The notes beneath the pieces were generated by a model, which saw only the letters and a list, made by a program, of their open reading frames with translations, made no database searches and was not told the origin of the DNA. Positions 1 through 9,081 of a DNA stretch of 64,000 bases are shown here, piece after piece. Made by a program: the position numbers and the translations under genes. The stretch's first letter is position 1. Every line of letters begins with the position of its first letter. The stretch is from Curtobacterium sp. TC1 (GTDB lineage Bacteria; Actinomycetota; Actinomycetes; Actinomycetales; Microbacteriaceae). The DNA is taken from the NCBI RefSeq assembly GCF_019844075.1, contig NZ_CP081964.1, positions 3,534,001 to 3,598,000 on the forward strand, in the 5' to 3' direction.

Positions 1-953
1 GCGTTGAGGGACTCGGTCGCACTCGAGATCGGGATCGACACGATCGCGTCGCAGGTCTCGGTGACCAGGCGCGACAGGCCCTTGCCCTCGGAACCGACGA
101 CGATCACGATCGGACGGTCGGCGAGCGCGAGGCCGTCGAGCTCCACGTCGCCGTCGCCGTCGAGACCGAGGACGAACAGGCCCATCGACTTCAGGGACTT
201 CAGCGTCTGCGTGAGGTTCGGGGCCATCGCGACGGGGGTGCGGGCCGCGGCACCGGCCGAGGTCTTCCACGCCGACGCCGTCACGCCGACCGAACGACGC
301 TGCGGCACGATGACGCCGTGTCCGCCGAAGGCCGCGGTCGAGCGGATGATCGCACCGAGGTTGCGGGGATCGGTGATGCCGTCCAGCGCGACGAGGAGCG
401 GCACCTGGTCGCGCGAGAAGGCCTGCTCGACGATGTCCTCGGACACGGCGTACTGGTACGCCGGCACCTTGAGCGCGACGCCCTGGTGCACGCTGTCGTG
501 GCCGGTGATGCGGTCGAGCTCGGGACGCATGAGCTCGATGATCGGCACGCCGCGGTGGTTGGCGAGCGCGAGGATCTCCTTGACGCGGTCGTCGACCTCG
601 ATGCGCGACGCGATGTAGAGCGTCGACGACGGGGTCTTCGTGCGGAGCGCCTCGAGCACGGAGTTGCGTCCGGTCACGAGCTCGGAGTCGTCGGTCTTCC
701 GGGCCGGCGGACGACCCGTGCGCCCCTGCGGGGTGCTCGAGGAACCGTGACGACCCTTGGCGGCCTCGAAACGGTCCTTCGCGGCCTTCCGCTTGCCGGC
801 GGGGTGGTACGGGCGGTCCTCGGCCTTCGGGGTCGGCTTGCGACCCTCGAGCGCCTGGGCACCCTGTCCGCCGGATCCGACCTGCTTGTTGCCCTTGCGA
901 CCGGTGCGGACGGCGCCGGGCCGACCCTTCTTGCTTCCCGAGACGTTCTTCAT
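1..953 (-). CDS. rlmB: 23S rRNA (guanosine-2'-O)-methyltransferase RlmB, SpoU/TrmH family (3' end outside the window)
   Basis: This SPOUT-fold enzyme 2'-O-methylates a guanosine of 23S rRNA using S-adenosylmethionine. Visible are the SpoU motifs: DPRNLGAIIRS (motif 1), IVVGSEGKGLSRL (motif 2) and the start of motif 3 (IPISSATESLN), where the reading frame runs off the window edge, so only a few C-terminal residues are missing. The first ~85 residues are a basic, low-complexity extension (many K, R, G, P), as is common in actinobacterial RlmB, followed by the TGRNSVLEAL substrate-binding segment. The ATG at 953 has AGGAGC in front of it. It lies downstream of cysS in the same orientation, the usual ispDF-cysS-rlmB order of Actinobacteria. 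Confidence 0.93.
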   Translation of the reverse strand, partial: MKNVSGSKKGRPGAVRTGRKGNKQVGSGGQGAQALEGRKPTPKAEDRPYHPAGKRKAAKDRFEAAKGRHGSSSTPQGRTGRPPARKTDDSELVTGRNSVLEALRTKTPSSTLYIASRIEVDDRVKEILALANHRGVPIIELMRPELDRITGHDSVHQGVALKVPAYQYAVSEDIVEQAFSRDQVPLLVALDGITDPRNLGAIIRSTAAFGGHGVIVPQRRSVGVTASAWKTSAGAAARTPVAMAPNLTQTLKSLKSMGLFVLGLDGDGDVELDGLALADRPIVIVVGSEGKGLSRLVTETCDAIVSIPISSATESLN

Positions 954-981
954 GCGTAGCTCCTGTTCGGCACTGCCGTGT

Positions 982-1061
982 TCAGGCGATGCTCCAGCGT
1001 GTTCCGACCGGAATGGTCTGCGGTGGCTTCGATCATGCGATGCTCCAGCGTGTTCCGGACG
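982..1061 (-). repeat. Duplicated 3' tail of cysS
   Basis: The last ~29 nt of cysS, up to its TGA, occur a second time 51 bp downstream (about 982-1010 against 1033-1061). The spacing is an exact multiple of three. Both copies read ...RWSIA followed by TGA in the cysS frame, differing by a few bases (for example GCA against GCC in the last codon). This looks like a remnant of a small tandem duplication of the gene end. The downstream copy is not translated as part of CysS unless the first stop is read through. Confidence 0.7.
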
Positions 1062-2442
1062 GGGTGTCCTCGATCGTGATGCCCGCGGCGGCGAGGTCGT
1101 CGCGCACGCGGTCGGCCGCGGCGAAGTCCCGTGCTGCCCTGGCGTCCGCGCGCTCCTGCACGAGGCGTTCGACGAGGGCGGCGAGCGGGCCTGCCGAGGT
1201 GTCCTGGCCGCCCCCCGACCAGTGGGCGGCTCGCGGGTCGATGCCGAGGACCTCCACCATCGCGGCCACCTGATGGTACGCGACCCCGAGCGTTTCCGCA
1301 TCGTCGGCGTCCAGGGCGGCGTTGCCGGTCCGCACGGTCTCGTGCAGGACGGCCAGCGCCTGGGGCACCGCGAGGTCGTCGTCCATCGCGGCGGCGAAGG
1401 CGTCCGGCACCGCGGGGGCGTCGGCGAGGTGCACCCCTTCGAGCCGTACCTCGGCCCGCTGCAGGAACCCGTCGATGCGGTCGTAGGCGGCTTCGGCCTC
1501 CGCCAACGAGCCGTCGTGGTGGTCGATCGAGGAGCGGTAGTGCGCCGCCCCCAAGAAGTACCGCACCACGGCGGGGCGGGCAGCGGCGAGGAAGTCGGCG
1601 GCGAAGATCGAGTTGCCGAGCGACTTCGACATCTTCTGGCCCTCGACCGTGACGAGTCCGTTGTGCAGCCAGTAGGACGCGAACGGGTCCCCAGCGGCGG
1701 TGGACTGCGCGAGCTCGTTCTCGTGGTGCGGGAACCGCAGGTCGAGCCCGCCGCCGTGGATGTCGAACGCCGGGCCGAGGTACCGCCGCGACATGGCGGA
1801 GCACTCGATGTGCCAGCCCGGGCGACCGGGGCCCCACGGGGAGTCCCACGCCGCGGTCGACGGCTCACCCGGCTTCGCACCCTTCCAGAGTGCGAAGTCG
1901 CGGGCGTCGCGCTTGCCGCGGGGGTCGGCGTCGGTGGCCTCGACCATGTCCTCGCGGCGCTGCCGGGTCAGGGCACCGTACGACGGCCAGCTGCCGGTGT
2001 CGAAGTAGACGTCACCGGAGTCGTCGGCGGCGACGTAGGCGTGGCCGCGGTCGATGAGCTTCGTGATGATGTCGTGCATCTGCGGCACGCTCGCGGTGGC
2101 GCGGGGCTCGTACGTCGGCGGCAGGATGCCGAGGGCGTTGTACGCTGCGGTGAACTCGAGCTCGACGCGGTAGGCCCGGGCGAACCAGGCTTCGTCGGTG
2201 CCGGCGGCCAGGTCGAGCACCTTGTCGTCGATGTCGGTGACGTTCCGCACGAGGGTGACGCGCAGACCACGGTAGGTCAGCCAGCGGCGCCAGATGTCGT
2301 AGACCAGGGCGGAGCGCAGGTGCCCGATGTGCGGCGACGACTGCACCGTCGGACCGCAGACGTAGACGCTGACCTGTCCGTCGACCAGGGGGACGAGGTC
2401 GACGACGGCTGCGGCGCGGGAGTCGTAGAGGCGAACGGTCAC
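1033..2442 (-). CDS. cysS: Cysteine--tRNA ligase
   Basis: Class I aminoacyl-tRNA synthetase of 469 aa, charging tRNA-Cys in the cytoplasm. The CGPTVQ segment supplies the zinc-binding cysteine, PHIGHLRS is the HIGH signature and KMSKSLGN the KMSKS loop; HIECSAMS and [14 protein letters not shown] carry further zinc-site residues. Length fits the family. The GTG start at 2442 is supported by an upstream TAGGCT hexamer exactly 6 nt away, giving a leaderless transcript in addition to readthrough from ispDF, which ends 17 bp upstream. In mycothiol producers the paralogue MshC also has this fold. The full length and the canonical ispDF-cysS-rlmB context favour CysS. Confidence 0.96.
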   Translation of the reverse strand: MTVRLYDSRAAAVVDLVPLVDGQVSVYVCGPTVQSSPHIGHLRSALVYDIWRRWLTYRGLRVTLVRNVTDIDDKVLDLAAGTDEAWFARAYRVELEFTAAYNALGILPPTYEPRATASVPQMHDIITKLIDRGHAYVAADDSGDVYFDTGSWPSYGALTRQRREDMVEATDADPRGKRDARDFALWKGAKPGEPSTAAWDSPWGPGRPGWHIECSAMSRRYLGPAFDIHGGGLDLRFPHHENELAQSTAAGDPFASYWLHNGLVTVEGQKMSKSLGNSIFAADFLAAARPAVVRYFLGAAHYRSSIDHHDGSLAEAEAAYDRIDGFLQRAEVRLEGVHLADAPAVPDAFAAAMDDDLAVPQALAVLHETVRTGNAALDADDAETLGVAYHQVAAMVEVLGIDPRAAHWSGGGQDTSAGPLAALVERLVQERADARAARDFAAADRVRDDLAAAGITIEDTPSGTRWSIA

Positions 2443-2448
2443 GCCCCA

Positions 2449-2454
2449 AGCCTA
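2449..2454 (-). promoter_or_regulatory. -10 element of a leaderless cysS promoter
   Basis: On the minus strand TAGGCT is followed by six nucleotides and then the GTG start of cysS. The same hexamer-N6-start layout precedes about ten other genes in this window, so it probably makes a leaderless cysS mRNA. The element sits in the gap between ispDF and cysS. Confidence 0.6.
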
Positions 2455-2459
2455 GGACG

Positions 2460-3638
2460 TCAGGCCGGTCGGACGAGGGCTGTTGCGATCGCGGCGAGCC
2501 CTTCGCCCCGACCGGTGAAGCCGAGGCCGTCGGTCGTCGTACCGGACACCGCGACGGGGGCACCGACGACGGCGGACAGGGCGTCCTGCATCTCGACCCG
2601 ACGTGCACCGATGCGCGGTCGGTTCCCGATCACCTGGACCGTGACCGAGGCGGGGGCGAGGCCGGCGTCGAGGAGCATCGCCACCGCGCCACGGACGAAG
2701 ACGTCGCCGGCCGCGCCGGCGTAGGCGGGGTCCGCGGTGCCGAACGTCCCGCCGATGTCGCCGAGTCCGCCGGCGGACAGCAGCGCGTCGCACACCGCGT
2801 GCGCCACCGTGTCGCCGTCGCTGTGTCCGGAGAGCCCGGGTTCGCCGGGGAAGTCGAGCAGGCCGACGCGGCACGGCGACGCCGCGTCGAACGCGTGCAC
2901 GTCGACCCCGAGGCCGAGCCGGACCGCCGAGGCATCGGGCACACCCGGCACCGAGGCCCGCGACCGGACGATCGACTCCGCCCGCCCGAGGTCCCACGGC
3001 GTCGTGATCTTGAAGGCATCGGCGTCGCCCGGGACGAAGCGCACCGTGCCACCGGCCGCCTGGAACACGCCGGCGTCGTCGGTCTCGGACTGCGTCGACA
3101 CCGCGTACGCCCGGCGGAGCGCGTCGAGCGGGAAGCCCTGCGGCGTCTGGACCCCGACGAGCGCGGACCGGTCGACGGTCTCGACGACGACGTCACCGGC
3201 GACCCGCTTGATCGTGTCCGTGACGGGCAGCGCGGGGACGTACCCCGCACCAGCACCCGAAGCGACCGCGTCGAACACCCGGTCGAACTGCGCAGCGGGT
3301 GTGAGGCACCGAGCCGCGTCGTGCACCAGCACAGCGGTGACGGAGTCCGGCAGCACGGCCAGGCCGGCCTGGACCGAACCATGGCGATCCGTGCCTCCTG
3401 GGACGACCGCCGTGTAGGCGACCGCAGCGCCCGCGGCCGTGGCGACCACCCGGCGGCAGTCGTCGAGCAGCGCCGACGGCGCGACGACGACGACGAGCGT
3501 CGGGGACGACGACGTGAACAGCGGCTCAAGCGCGCGCGCGAGCATCAGCTGCCCGGCCACGGGCACGAGCGCCTTCGCGGTGCCGATGCCGAGTCGGGTG
3601 CCGAACCCGGCTGCAACGACGACGACCGCCCGGTCCAC
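2460..3638 (-). CDS. ispDF: Bifunctional IspD/IspF (MEP isoprenoid pathway)
   Basis: A 392-aa fusion catalysing two non-consecutive MEP-pathway steps. The N-terminal ~225 residues are IspD (MEP cytidylyltransferase), with the nucleotide-binding [12 protein letters not shown] motif and LVHDAARC and GVQTPQGFP segments. The C-terminal ~160 residues are IspF (MECDP synthase), with metal ligands in GVDVHAFD and [18 protein letters not shown], then DIGGTFGT and a [14 protein letters not shown] tail. The start is GTG at 3638; no ATG, GTG or TTG lies in frame upstream before carD, and GAAGGG directly precedes it, so the ribosome-binding site is short. It sits 64 bp after carD, probably cotranscribed with it. 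Confidence 0.96.
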   Translation of the reverse strand: MDRAVVVVAAGFGTRLGIGTAKALVPVAGQLMLARALEPLFTSSSPTLVVVVAPSALLDDCRRVVATAAGAAVAYTAVVPGGTDRHGSVQAGLAVLPDSVTAVLVHDAARCLTPAAQFDRVFDAVASGAGAGYVPALPVTDTIKRVAGDVVVETVDRSALVGVQTPQGFPLDALRRAYAVSTQSETDDAGVFQAAGGTVRFVPGDADAFKITTPWDLGRAESIVRSRASVPGVPDASAVRLGLGVDVHAFDAASPCRVGLLDFPGEPGLSGHSDGDTVAHAVCDALLSAGGLGDIGGTFGTADPAYAGAAGDVFVRGAVAMLLDAGLAPASVTVQVIGNRPRIGARRVEMQDALSAVVGAPVAVSGTTTDGLGFTGRGEGLAAIATALVRPA

Positions 3639-3702
3639 CCCTTCGGGGAACCGTGCGGTCGTCGTGGTGTTCAGTGCTGCTGCGCTCAGTGGTTCGACGC
3701 GC

Positions 3703-4185
3703 TCAGGACGCGAGGACCTCGTCGAGGACGGTCGATGCCTTGTCCTCGTCGGTCTTCTCGGCCAGGGCCAGCTCGGAGATCAGGATCTGCCGCGCCTTGG
3801 CCAGCATCCGCTTCTCACCCGCGGACAGGCCGCGGTCCTGGTCGCGACGCCAGAGGTCGCGGACGACCTCGGACACCTTGATGACGTCCCCGGAAGCGAG
3901 CTTCTCGAGGTTCGCCTTGTACCGGCGCGACCAGTTGGTGGGTTCTTCCGTGAACGGTGCCCGGAGGACCTCGAACACCTTGTCGAGTCCTTCCTTGCCG
4001 ATCACGTCGCGGACTCCGACCAGGTCGACGTTGTCCGCCGGTACCTCGATCGTCAGGTCACCCTGCGTGACCCGCAGTTTCAGGTAGACCTTTTCCTCGC
4101 CCTTGATGACGCGCGTCTTGACTTCAGAGATGGTTGCCGCCCCGTGGTGGGGGTAGACGACGGTCTCGCCGACCTCGAATTGCAT
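3703..4185 (-). CDS. carD: CarD-type RNA polymerase-binding transcription regulator
   Basis: A 160-aa CarD protein, which stabilises the open complex of sigma-A RNA polymerase and supports rRNA transcription in actinobacteria. The N-terminal RNAP-interaction (Tudor-like) domain starts [19 protein letters not shown]. The C-terminal DNA-binding helical part contains the conserved W of [13 protein letters not shown] and [14 protein letters not shown] at 4185 has GGAG upstream. It is the first gene of the carD-ispDF-cysS-rlmB string. Confidence 0.95.
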   Translation of the reverse strand: MQFEVGETVVYPHHGAATISEVKTRVIKGEEKVYLKLRVTQGDLTIEVPADNVDLVGVRDVIGKEGLDKVFEVLRAPFTEEPTNWSRRYKANLEKLASGDVIKVSEVVRDLWRRDQDRGLSAGEKRMLAKARQILISELALAEKTDEDKASTVLDEVLAS

Positions 4186-4211
4186 GTATCAGGCTCCGTT
4201 CCCAGACTTCC

Positions 4212-4217
4212 AGTTTA
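4212..4217 (-). promoter_or_regulatory. -10 element of the carD promoter
   Basis: On the minus strand TAAACT lies about 26 nt upstream of the carD ATG, with a TTACCC-like -35 about 15-16 bp further up. Unlike many genes here, the distance leaves room for an untranslated leader and a GGAG ribosome-binding site. Confidence 0.45.
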
Positions 4218-4273
4218 CCACAAGGGGTGTTCGGGTAAGGGGACCCTCAGCACTGGGGCTTCCCGGTGATCGC

Positions 4274-4316
4274 TAGGATGGAGCGGGACCGTCCGGTCCT
4301 CATCGACTTACGGAGG
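4274..4316 (+). promoter_or_regulatory. -10 and ribosome-binding site deciding the lipoprotein start
   Basis: TAGGAT (4274-4279) is a -10 hexamer and GGAGG (4312-4316) lies 6 nt before a TTG codon at 4323. The Shine-Dalgarno match and the clean signal peptide that follows choose TTG over start codons further upstream. Confidence 0.6.
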
Positions 4317-4322
4317 AATCTC

Positions 4323-4859
4323 TTGCGAGCTCGGGTACTCGTGTCCGTCGCCGTTGCGGCAACCATCGCGCTGGGCGCCACCGGGTGCGAGTTCATGTCG
4401 CCTGCGCACACCGTCGACATCAAGCAGATCACCGACGGCGTGAACGTCTCGACCGGCAAGGTCGACGTCCGCAACGCCATCCTGATCTCGGACGACGGCG
4501 AGGGCGCGCGCTTCATCGGCACGCTCGTGAACAACTCCGACACCGACGGCATCACCGTCTCGGTCGAGATCGGTGGCGACACCGAGACCGTGCTGGTGCC
4601 GGCGAACTCGCACGTCGACCTGGCGAACGACTCGCAGCACGACACCCTCGACTTCGACAGCGCGGACGCCGAGCCCGGTTCGCTCGTCAAGGTGTACTTC
4701 TCCTACCCCGACGCCGAGGGCGTCTCGGCCAACGTGCCGGTGCTGACCACCTCGCAAGAGGAGTACGCCACCCTCGCGCCGACCTCGACCCCCGAGCCGA
4801 CCGGTCAGGTCACGCTGCCGGTCGAGACCCCGTCGGCCACGCCGACGGACGGCGAGTAG
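4323..4859 (+). CDS. Predicted secreted lipoprotein of unknown function
   Basis: A 178-aa protein starting at TTG with GGAGG in front. It has a basic N-terminus, a hydrophobic stretch and the lipobox LGATGC (Cys22), so it should be lipid-anchored outside the membrane. The mature part is an acidic beta-rich domain (NNSDTDGITVSVEIGGD...) resembling copper-chaperone-like or DUF-type extracellular domains, ending in a Ser/Thr/Pro-rich tail. It is divergent from carD and convergent with regX3. In mycobacteria and relatives a small lipoprotein also neighbours this locus. I do not recognise a biochemical function. Confidence 0.85.
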   Translation: MRARVLVSVAVAATIALGATGCEFMSPAHTVDIKQITDGVNVSTGKVDVRNAILISDDGEGARFIGTLVNNSDTDGITVSVEIGGDTETVLVPANSHVDLANDSQHDTLDFDSADAEPGSLVKVYFSYPDAEGVSANVPVLTTSQEEYATLAPTSTPEPTGQVTLPVETPSATPTDGE

Positions 4860-4909
4860 CCGCGCCGCGCAGGCGCCACCGTCGCAGCGCGCAAGCGCCA
4901 CGCTTCGCA

Positions 4910-4954
4910 CAGGAGGCCCGGTGCTGGCCTCAGGGACCAGCACCGGGCCTCCTG
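4910..4954. terminator. Bidirectional intrinsic terminator
   Basis: A perfect 18-bp inverted repeat (4910-4927 with 4937-4954) with a 9-nt loop lies between the convergent lipoprotein and regX3 genes, so it can end transcription from both sides. Confidence 0.85.
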
Positions 4955-4964
4955 TCCGTCCGTC

Positions 4965-5645
4965 TCAGGCCTCGATGCGGTACCCGAGACCGCGGACCGT
5001 CACCAGGATCTCCGGGGTGGACGGCACGCGCTCGATCTTCGAGCGGATGCGCTTGATGTGCACGTCGAGCGTCTTCGTGTCGCCGAAGTAGTCGGAGCCC
5101 CACACCCGGTCGATCAGCTGGCCACGGGTGAGCACCCGCCCGGCGTTCCGGAGCAGGAGCTCGAGCAGCTCGAACTCCTTGAGGGGCATCGCCGTCTCCG
5201 AGCCGTCCACCGACACCGTGTGCCGCTCGACGTCCATCCGGATGCCGCCGACCTGCAGGATCCCGCTGTCCGCCGGGTCGTCCTCGGTGCGGCGCCGCAG
5301 GACCGCGCGGATGCGGGCCAGCAGCTCGCGGGTCGAGTACGGCTTCGTCACGTAGTCGTCCGCGCCGAGCTCGAGCCCGACGACGATGTCGACCTCGGAG
5401 TCCTTCGCCGTCAGCATGATGATCGGGGCGTTCGACCGGGTGCGGATCTGCCGGCAGACCTCGGTGCCCGACAACCCGGGCAGCATGAGGTCGAGGAGCA
5501 CCAGGTCCGGGTTCTCCGAGTCGAACTTCGACAGCGCGGTCACGCCGTCGGCAGCGACGGAGGTCTCGTACCCCTCACGCTGCAGCAGGAACTCCAGGGG
5601 CTCGCTCAGGGCCGGCTCGTCGTCGACGATGAGGATCTTGGTCAC
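4965..5645 (-). CDS. regX3: Phosphate response regulator RegX3 (OmpR/PhoB family)
   Basis: A 226-aa OmpR-type regulator. The receiver domain has the acidic pair in ILIVDDEP, the phospho-acceptor Asp in LVLLDLMLPG (about residue 52), Thr in IIMLTAKD and Lys in YVTKPYS. The C-terminal winged helix contains LKEFELLELLLRNAGRVLTRGQL and the VWGSDYFGDTKTLDVHIKR recognition region. The gene overlaps senX3 by 4 bp, so it is translationally coupled to its kinase. In actinobacteria it activates the Pho regulon at low phosphate; Pho boxes occur in this window at phoU, ppk1 and pstS. Confidence 0.95.
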   Translation of the reverse strand: MTKILIVDDEPALSEPLEFLLQREGYETSVAADGVTALSKFDSENPDLVLLDLMLPGLSGTEVCRQIRTRSNAPIIMLTAKDSEVDIVVGLELGADDYVTKPYSTRELLARIRAVLRRRTEDDPADSGILQVGGIRMDVERHTVSVDGSETAMPLKEFELLELLLRNAGRVLTRGQLIDRVWGSDYFGDTKTLDVHIKRIRSKIERVPSTPEILVTVRGLGYRIEA

Positions 5646-6808
5646 GATGGCTGCTCTTCCAGTTGCTCTTCGAGTGCGGTGGTCAGTTCGGTGTCCGCCT
5701 CGGGCAGGCGGATGGTGAAGGTCGAACCCTTGCCGGGTTGCGACCAGACACGGACGTCGCCGCCGTGGTTGCCCACGACGTGCTTGACGATCGCCAGGCC
5801 GAGGCCGGTGCCGCCGGTGGCGCGCGACCGGGCGGGGTCGACGCGGTAGAAGCGTTCGAACACCCGGTCGAGGTCGGCCTCGGGGATCCCGACGCCCTGG
5901 TCGGTGATCGCGATCTCGACGAAGCCCTTCGCGGACCGGACGCCGACCCCGACGCGGGTACCGTCGGGTGAGTACTTCACCGCGTTGGCGATGAGGTTCG
6001 ACACCGCGACCTGCAGCAGGCCGGGGTCGCCCATCACCCGGAGCTTCGACTTCTTCGCCCGGATGATCTCGATCGACCGGGCACGCGCGACGACCTCGTT
6101 CGCGTCGATCGCGGCCTGCACGATCTTGTCGACACCGGTCTCCTCGCTGTTCTCCAGCGCGTCGACCGACTGCAGCCGGGACAGCTCGATGATGTCCTTC
6201 GTCAGGGCGCCGAGCCGTTCGGACTCGGTGATGAGCTGCGCGGCGAACTTCTTCACGTGCGCGGGGTCGTCGGCCGCGAGGACGAGCGTCTCGGACAGCA
6301 GGCCGATGGCACCGATCGGGGTCTTCAGCTCGTGCGAGATGTTGGCGACGAAGTCACGGCGGACCTCGTCGATGCGCCGGCTCTCGGTCAGGTCGTCCGC
6401 GGTGATCAGCACGTACCGGTTGCCGAGCTGGGCGGCACGGAAGCTGAGGTACCCGATGAGCTCCCCGTGGCGTCCGCGCGGGAGCTCGAGGTCCTCCGCA
6501 CCCATCTCACCGCTCTTGCGCACCCGGTCGACCAGGTCGAGGAGCTCCTGGTGCACGAGCCGTCGCCGGACGACGAGCCCGACGGTCAGCGCCTGGGGCG
6601 ACGCGGCGACGACGGTGTTCGACGGGTCGATGACGACCGCCGGGTTGTGCATCGTCGCGATCACTGCTGCGACGCCGTCGGGCAGGGTCCGCTCCGCCAC
6701 GTCGGCAGCACGTGCCGTGCGCTCGGCGGTGATGATCAGCACCACGACGCCCGCGCCGAAGACCCCGCCGAGGAGCATCGACAGTGGCACGAGCCACGCG
6801 TTGTCCAT
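5642..6808 (-). CDS. senX3: Phosphate-sensing histidine kinase SenX3
   Basis: A 388-aa membrane kinase with one N-terminal transmembrane segment (WLVPLSMLLGGVFGAGVVVLI), a PAS-like middle region, the HisKA box NISHELKTPIGAIGLLSE with the phosphorylated His, and an HATPase_c domain with N box (NLIANAVKYSP), DQGVGIPE and GTGLGLAIVKH. I start it at ATG 6808 because a TACACT hexamer sits exactly 6 nt upstream (leaderless) and the membrane segment follows at once. It faces phoU divergently across a shared control region. PhoU and the Pst transporter are its expected partners in signalling phosphate sufficiency. Confidence 0.95.
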   Translation of the reverse strand: MDNAWLVPLSMLLGGVFGAGVVVLIITAERTARAADVAERTLPDGVAAVIATMHNPAVVIDPSNTVVAASPQALTVGLVVRRRLVHQELLDLVDRVRKSGEMGAEDLELPRGRHGELIGYLSFRAAQLGNRYVLITADDLTESRRIDEVRRDFVANISHELKTPIGAIGLLSETLVLAADDPAHVKKFAAQLITESERLGALTKDIIELSRLQSVDALENSEETGVDKIVQAAIDANEVVARARSIEIIRAKKSKLRVMGDPGLLQVAVSNLIANAVKYSPDGTRVGVGVRSAKGFVEIAITDQGVGIPEADLDRVFERFYRVDPARSRATGGTGLGLAIVKHVVGNHGGDVRVWSQPGKGSTFTIRLPEADTELTTALEEQLEEQPS

Positions 6809-6814
6809 GTCGCC

Positions 6815-6820
6815 AGTGTA
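6815..6820 (-). promoter_or_regulatory. -10 element of a leaderless senX3 promoter
   Basis: On the minus strand TACACT lies 6 nt before the senX3 ATG, leaving no room for a ribosome-binding site. The identical TACACT-N6-start arrangement recurs at the gene ending at 43062. Confidence 0.65.
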
Positions 6821-6847
6821 GGGATGGTCACGCGGGGTTCCGGTACC

Positions 6848-6913
6848 GTTCACCCGCCCCGGAAGGCCGGAACGCGAAGCGTTCAGCCCCACGTCACCGT
6901 TCGTTCACCTGGG
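6848..6913 (+). promoter_or_regulatory. Pho-box array upstream of phoU
   Basis: GTTCACC-type heptamers recur with an 11-bp period: good units begin at 6848, 6881 (GTTCAGC), 6892 (CGTCACC) and 6903 (GTTCACC). The 33-bp step from the first to the second is also a multiple of 11, so all lie on one face of the helix. This matches the direct-repeat PHO boxes bound by PhoP/RegX3-type regulators in actinobacteria. It lies in the senX3-phoU divergent region and could serve both genes. Confidence 0.7.
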
Positions 6914-6954
6914 CTGACGACACTCGACCGGTACGCAGAGAGAGGTACTCCCCC

Positions 6955-7623
6955 ATGCGCGAAGTCTTCCAGCAGGAACTCCAGGACGTCCAGGAGCGAC
7001 TGACCGAGATCGCCGGACTCGTCGAGTCCGCCATCACCCGGGCCACCCAGGCCTTCAGCGACTCCGACGTCGCCCTCGCCGAGGAGGTGATCGCCGACGA
7101 CCAGAAGATCGACGAGGCCGCCAACAGCCTCGACGAGATCGCCATCGACATCCTGGCCCGCCAGGCACCGGTCGCCCGCGACCTGCGGGTCGTCGTCACC
7201 GCCCTGCGCGTGAGCTCCTCGCTCGAGCGCATGGGTGACATGGCCGAGCACATCGCGCAGCTCGCCCGTCAGCGCTTCCCGGAGAAGGTCGTGCCGAAGG
7301 GTCTCCGCGGCACCTTCAAGGAGATGGGCAAGCACGACGTCGCGATGTCGCAGAAGCTCACGCGGCTGCTCGCGACTGAAGACATCGCCCTGGCTGCGGA
7401 GATCCGCGACGAGGACGACGCCGTCGACGAACTGCACGCGAGCGTCTTCGACTTCGTCCTCGGCGAGGCGTGGAAGGGCGGGCCGATCGACACCGTCGAC
7501 GCCACCCTGGCCTCGCGCTACCACGAGCGCTTCGCCGACCACGCGGTCTCCATCGCGAAGAAGGTCGAGTACCTGGCGACCGGCGACTGGACCGGCGCGT
7601 CCACCTCGACCGCCGCGGTCTGA
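6955..7623 (+). CDS. phoU: Phosphate transport/signalling regulator PhoU
   Basis: A 222-aa PhoU protein built from two similar three-helix bundles. Both copies carry the family's metal-binding acidic clusters, for example DDQKIDEAANSLDEIA in the first and RDEDDAVDELH in the second. PhoU links the Pst transporter to the histidine kinase and represses Pho signalling when phosphate is plentiful. Starting at ATG 6955 avoids a basic, unrelated upstream stretch. It stands divergent to senX3, behind the Pho-box array, as in many actinobacteria. Confidence 0.94.
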   Translation: MREVFQQELQDVQERLTEIAGLVESAITRATQAFSDSDVALAEEVIADDQKIDEAANSLDEIAIDILARQAPVARDLRVVVTALRVSSSLERMGDMAEHIAQLARQRFPEKVVPKGLRGTFKEMGKHDVAMSQKLTRLLATEDIALAAEIRDEDDAVDELHASVFDFVLGEAWKGGPIDTVDATLASRYHERFADHAVSIAKKVEYLATGDWTGASTSTAAV

Positions 7624-7682
7624 CCCGGTTCGGTTCCGTTCCGCGGCGCTCGGCACCCGCTCGGTTCTGCGAGGATCGACGC

Positions 7683-8231
7683 ATGGCTCAGGTCGCGATC
7701 ATCGTCAACGGCATGCCCGGTTCCGGCAAGAGCACGATCGGCGCGGCGCTGGCCGAGGTGCTCGGCTGCCCGTTCCTGTCGAAGGACCGCATCAAGGAGC
7801 CCCTCGCCGACATCGTCGGGCCGATGATCGCGTCGCGTCCGCTCGGCGGGATCGCGATGGACACGATGTGGTTCATGGCGCGGGCCGTCGAGAACGGGGT
7901 CGTCCTCGACGCCGTCTGGCTGCCGTCGCGTGACCGGGACCGCCTGGAGGCCGGGCTCACGTCCGCCGGGTCGCCGCGCGCCGTCGAAGTGTGGTGCGAC
8001 ACGGACCGGCCCAGCGCCGAAGACCGGCTGCGCGACCGGTACGACCCGGGCACCGTGCCGGTGCGGCACGAGGTGCACGGCGACCTCGACGAGGTGCTGG
8101 CCTTCTGGGACGAACACGAGGACGACGCTCGACCCGTCGGGCTGCCGGGCGTCCCGGTGATCCGGCTCGACACGACGAAGCCGTACGACGTCGGCGCCCT
8201 CGTGCAGGAGATCGCGTCGCACTTCGTCTGA
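7683..8231 (+). CDS. P-loop kinase-like NTPase
   Basis: A 182-aa protein with an N-terminal Walker A motif GMPGSGKST (residues ~10-18), a KDRIKE segment typical of small-molecule kinases (zeta-toxin/chloramphenicol-phosphotransferase-like AAA_33 proteins) and an RLRDRY helix resembling a LID region. It probably phosphorylates a small metabolite, substrate unknown. A GAGGAT hexamer 6 nt before ATG 7683 suggests a leaderless start. It stands alone between phoU and a strong terminator. Confidence 0.75.
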   Translation: MAQVAIIVNGMPGSGKSTIGAALAEVLGCPFLSKDRIKEPLADIVGPMIASRPLGGIAMDTMWFMARAVENGVVLDAVWLPSRDRDRLEAGLTSAGSPRAVEVWCDTDRPSAEDRLRDRYDPGTVPVRHEVHGDLDEVLAFWDEHEDDARPVGLPGVPVIRLDTTKPYDVGALVQEIASHFV

Positions 8232-8241
8232 CCGGCCGCAC

Positions 8242-8280
8242 GACGAACGCCCCGCCCGGACTCCGGACGGGGCGTTCGTC
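8242..8280. terminator. Intrinsic terminator between convergent genes
   Basis: A 13-bp GC-rich inverted repeat (8242-8254 with 8268-8280) lies just after the kinase-like gene and just before the end of gpmA, serving both directions. Confidence 0.8.
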
Positions 8281-8289
8281 TGTGCCGAG

Positions 8290-9036
8290 CTACTTCTTGG
8301 CGCCCTGGGCGGCCACGGCGGCAGCGCCGGCGGCAGCGGCCTCGGGGTCGAGGTAGTACGCCGGCTTCGTCGGACGGAAGTCGTCGTCGAGCTCGTACAC
8401 CAGCGGGATGCCGGTCGGGATGTTCAGCCCGGCGATGTCGTCGTCGGAGATGTCGTCGAGGTGCTTGACGAGCGCGCGGAGCGAGTTGCCGTGCGCGGTG
8501 ACCAGCACGGTCTTGCCCTCGCCCAGGTCCTTCGTGATGTCGGATTCCCAGTAGGGCAGCAGGCGGTCGATCACGAGCTTGAGCGACTCGGTGCGGGGCA
8601 GCTCGTCGCCGAGGTCGGCGTAGCGACGGTCGCCGGCCTGCGACCACTCGGCGCCGTCGGCGATGGGGGGCGGCGGGACGTCGAACGAACGGCGCCACTC
8701 CATGAACTGCTGCTCGCCGTACTCGGCCAGCGTCTGGGCCTTGTCCTTGCCCTGCAGGTCGCCGTAGTGGCGCTCGTTGAGGCGCCAGTCGCGCTTGACC
8801 GGCAGCCACGCCAGGTCGGCCTGGAGCAGCGCGATGTCGGCCGTCTGGATCGCACGGGTGAGGAGCGAGGTGTACAGGACGTCGGGGACGATGCCCGACT
8901 CGGCGATGAGGTCGCCGGCGCGCTTCGCCTCCTTCTCGCCCAGCTCGCTGAGCCGGACGTCGACCCAACCGGTGAACAGGTTCTTCTGGTTCCAGTCACT
9001 GTTTCCGTGACGGAGCAGGACGAGCGTGGAGGTCAT
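8290..9036 (-). CDS. gpmA: 2,3-bisphosphoglycerate-dependent phosphoglycerate mutase
   Basis: A 248-aa glycolytic enzyme interconverting 3- and 2-phosphoglycerate. It has the RHG phosphohistidine motif ([12 protein letters not shown]), the [11 protein letters not shown] segment, the [10 protein letters not shown] substrate loop and the second histidine in [18 protein letters not shown]. Start ATG 9036 gives the normal N-terminus. The last ~15 residues are an Ala-rich tail. In mycobacteria gpm1 likewise sits beside senX3-regX3. Confidence 0.96.
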   Translation of the reverse strand: MTSTLVLLRHGNSDWNQKNLFTGWVDVRLSELGEKEAKRAGDLIAESGIVPDVLYTSLLTRAIQTADIALLQADLAWLPVKRDWRLNERHYGDLQGKDKAQTLAEYGEQQFMEWRRSFDVPPPPIADGAEWSQAGDRRYADLGDELPRTESLKLVIDRLLPYWESDITKDLGEGKTVLVTAHGNSLRALVKHLDDISDDDIAGLNIPTGIPLVYELDDDFRPTKPAYYLDPEAAAAGAAAVAAQGAKK

Positions 9037-9081
9037 GCTGCCGAGTCTACCGAGCGTCAGCAGGCCCGTACCCTTGACGGC

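Noticed and set aside
1033..2442. MshC (mycothiol ligase) instead of CysS
   Set aside because: MshC shares the fold, but the 469-aa length, complete C-terminal anticodon region and ispDF-cysS-rlmB order are those of CysS.
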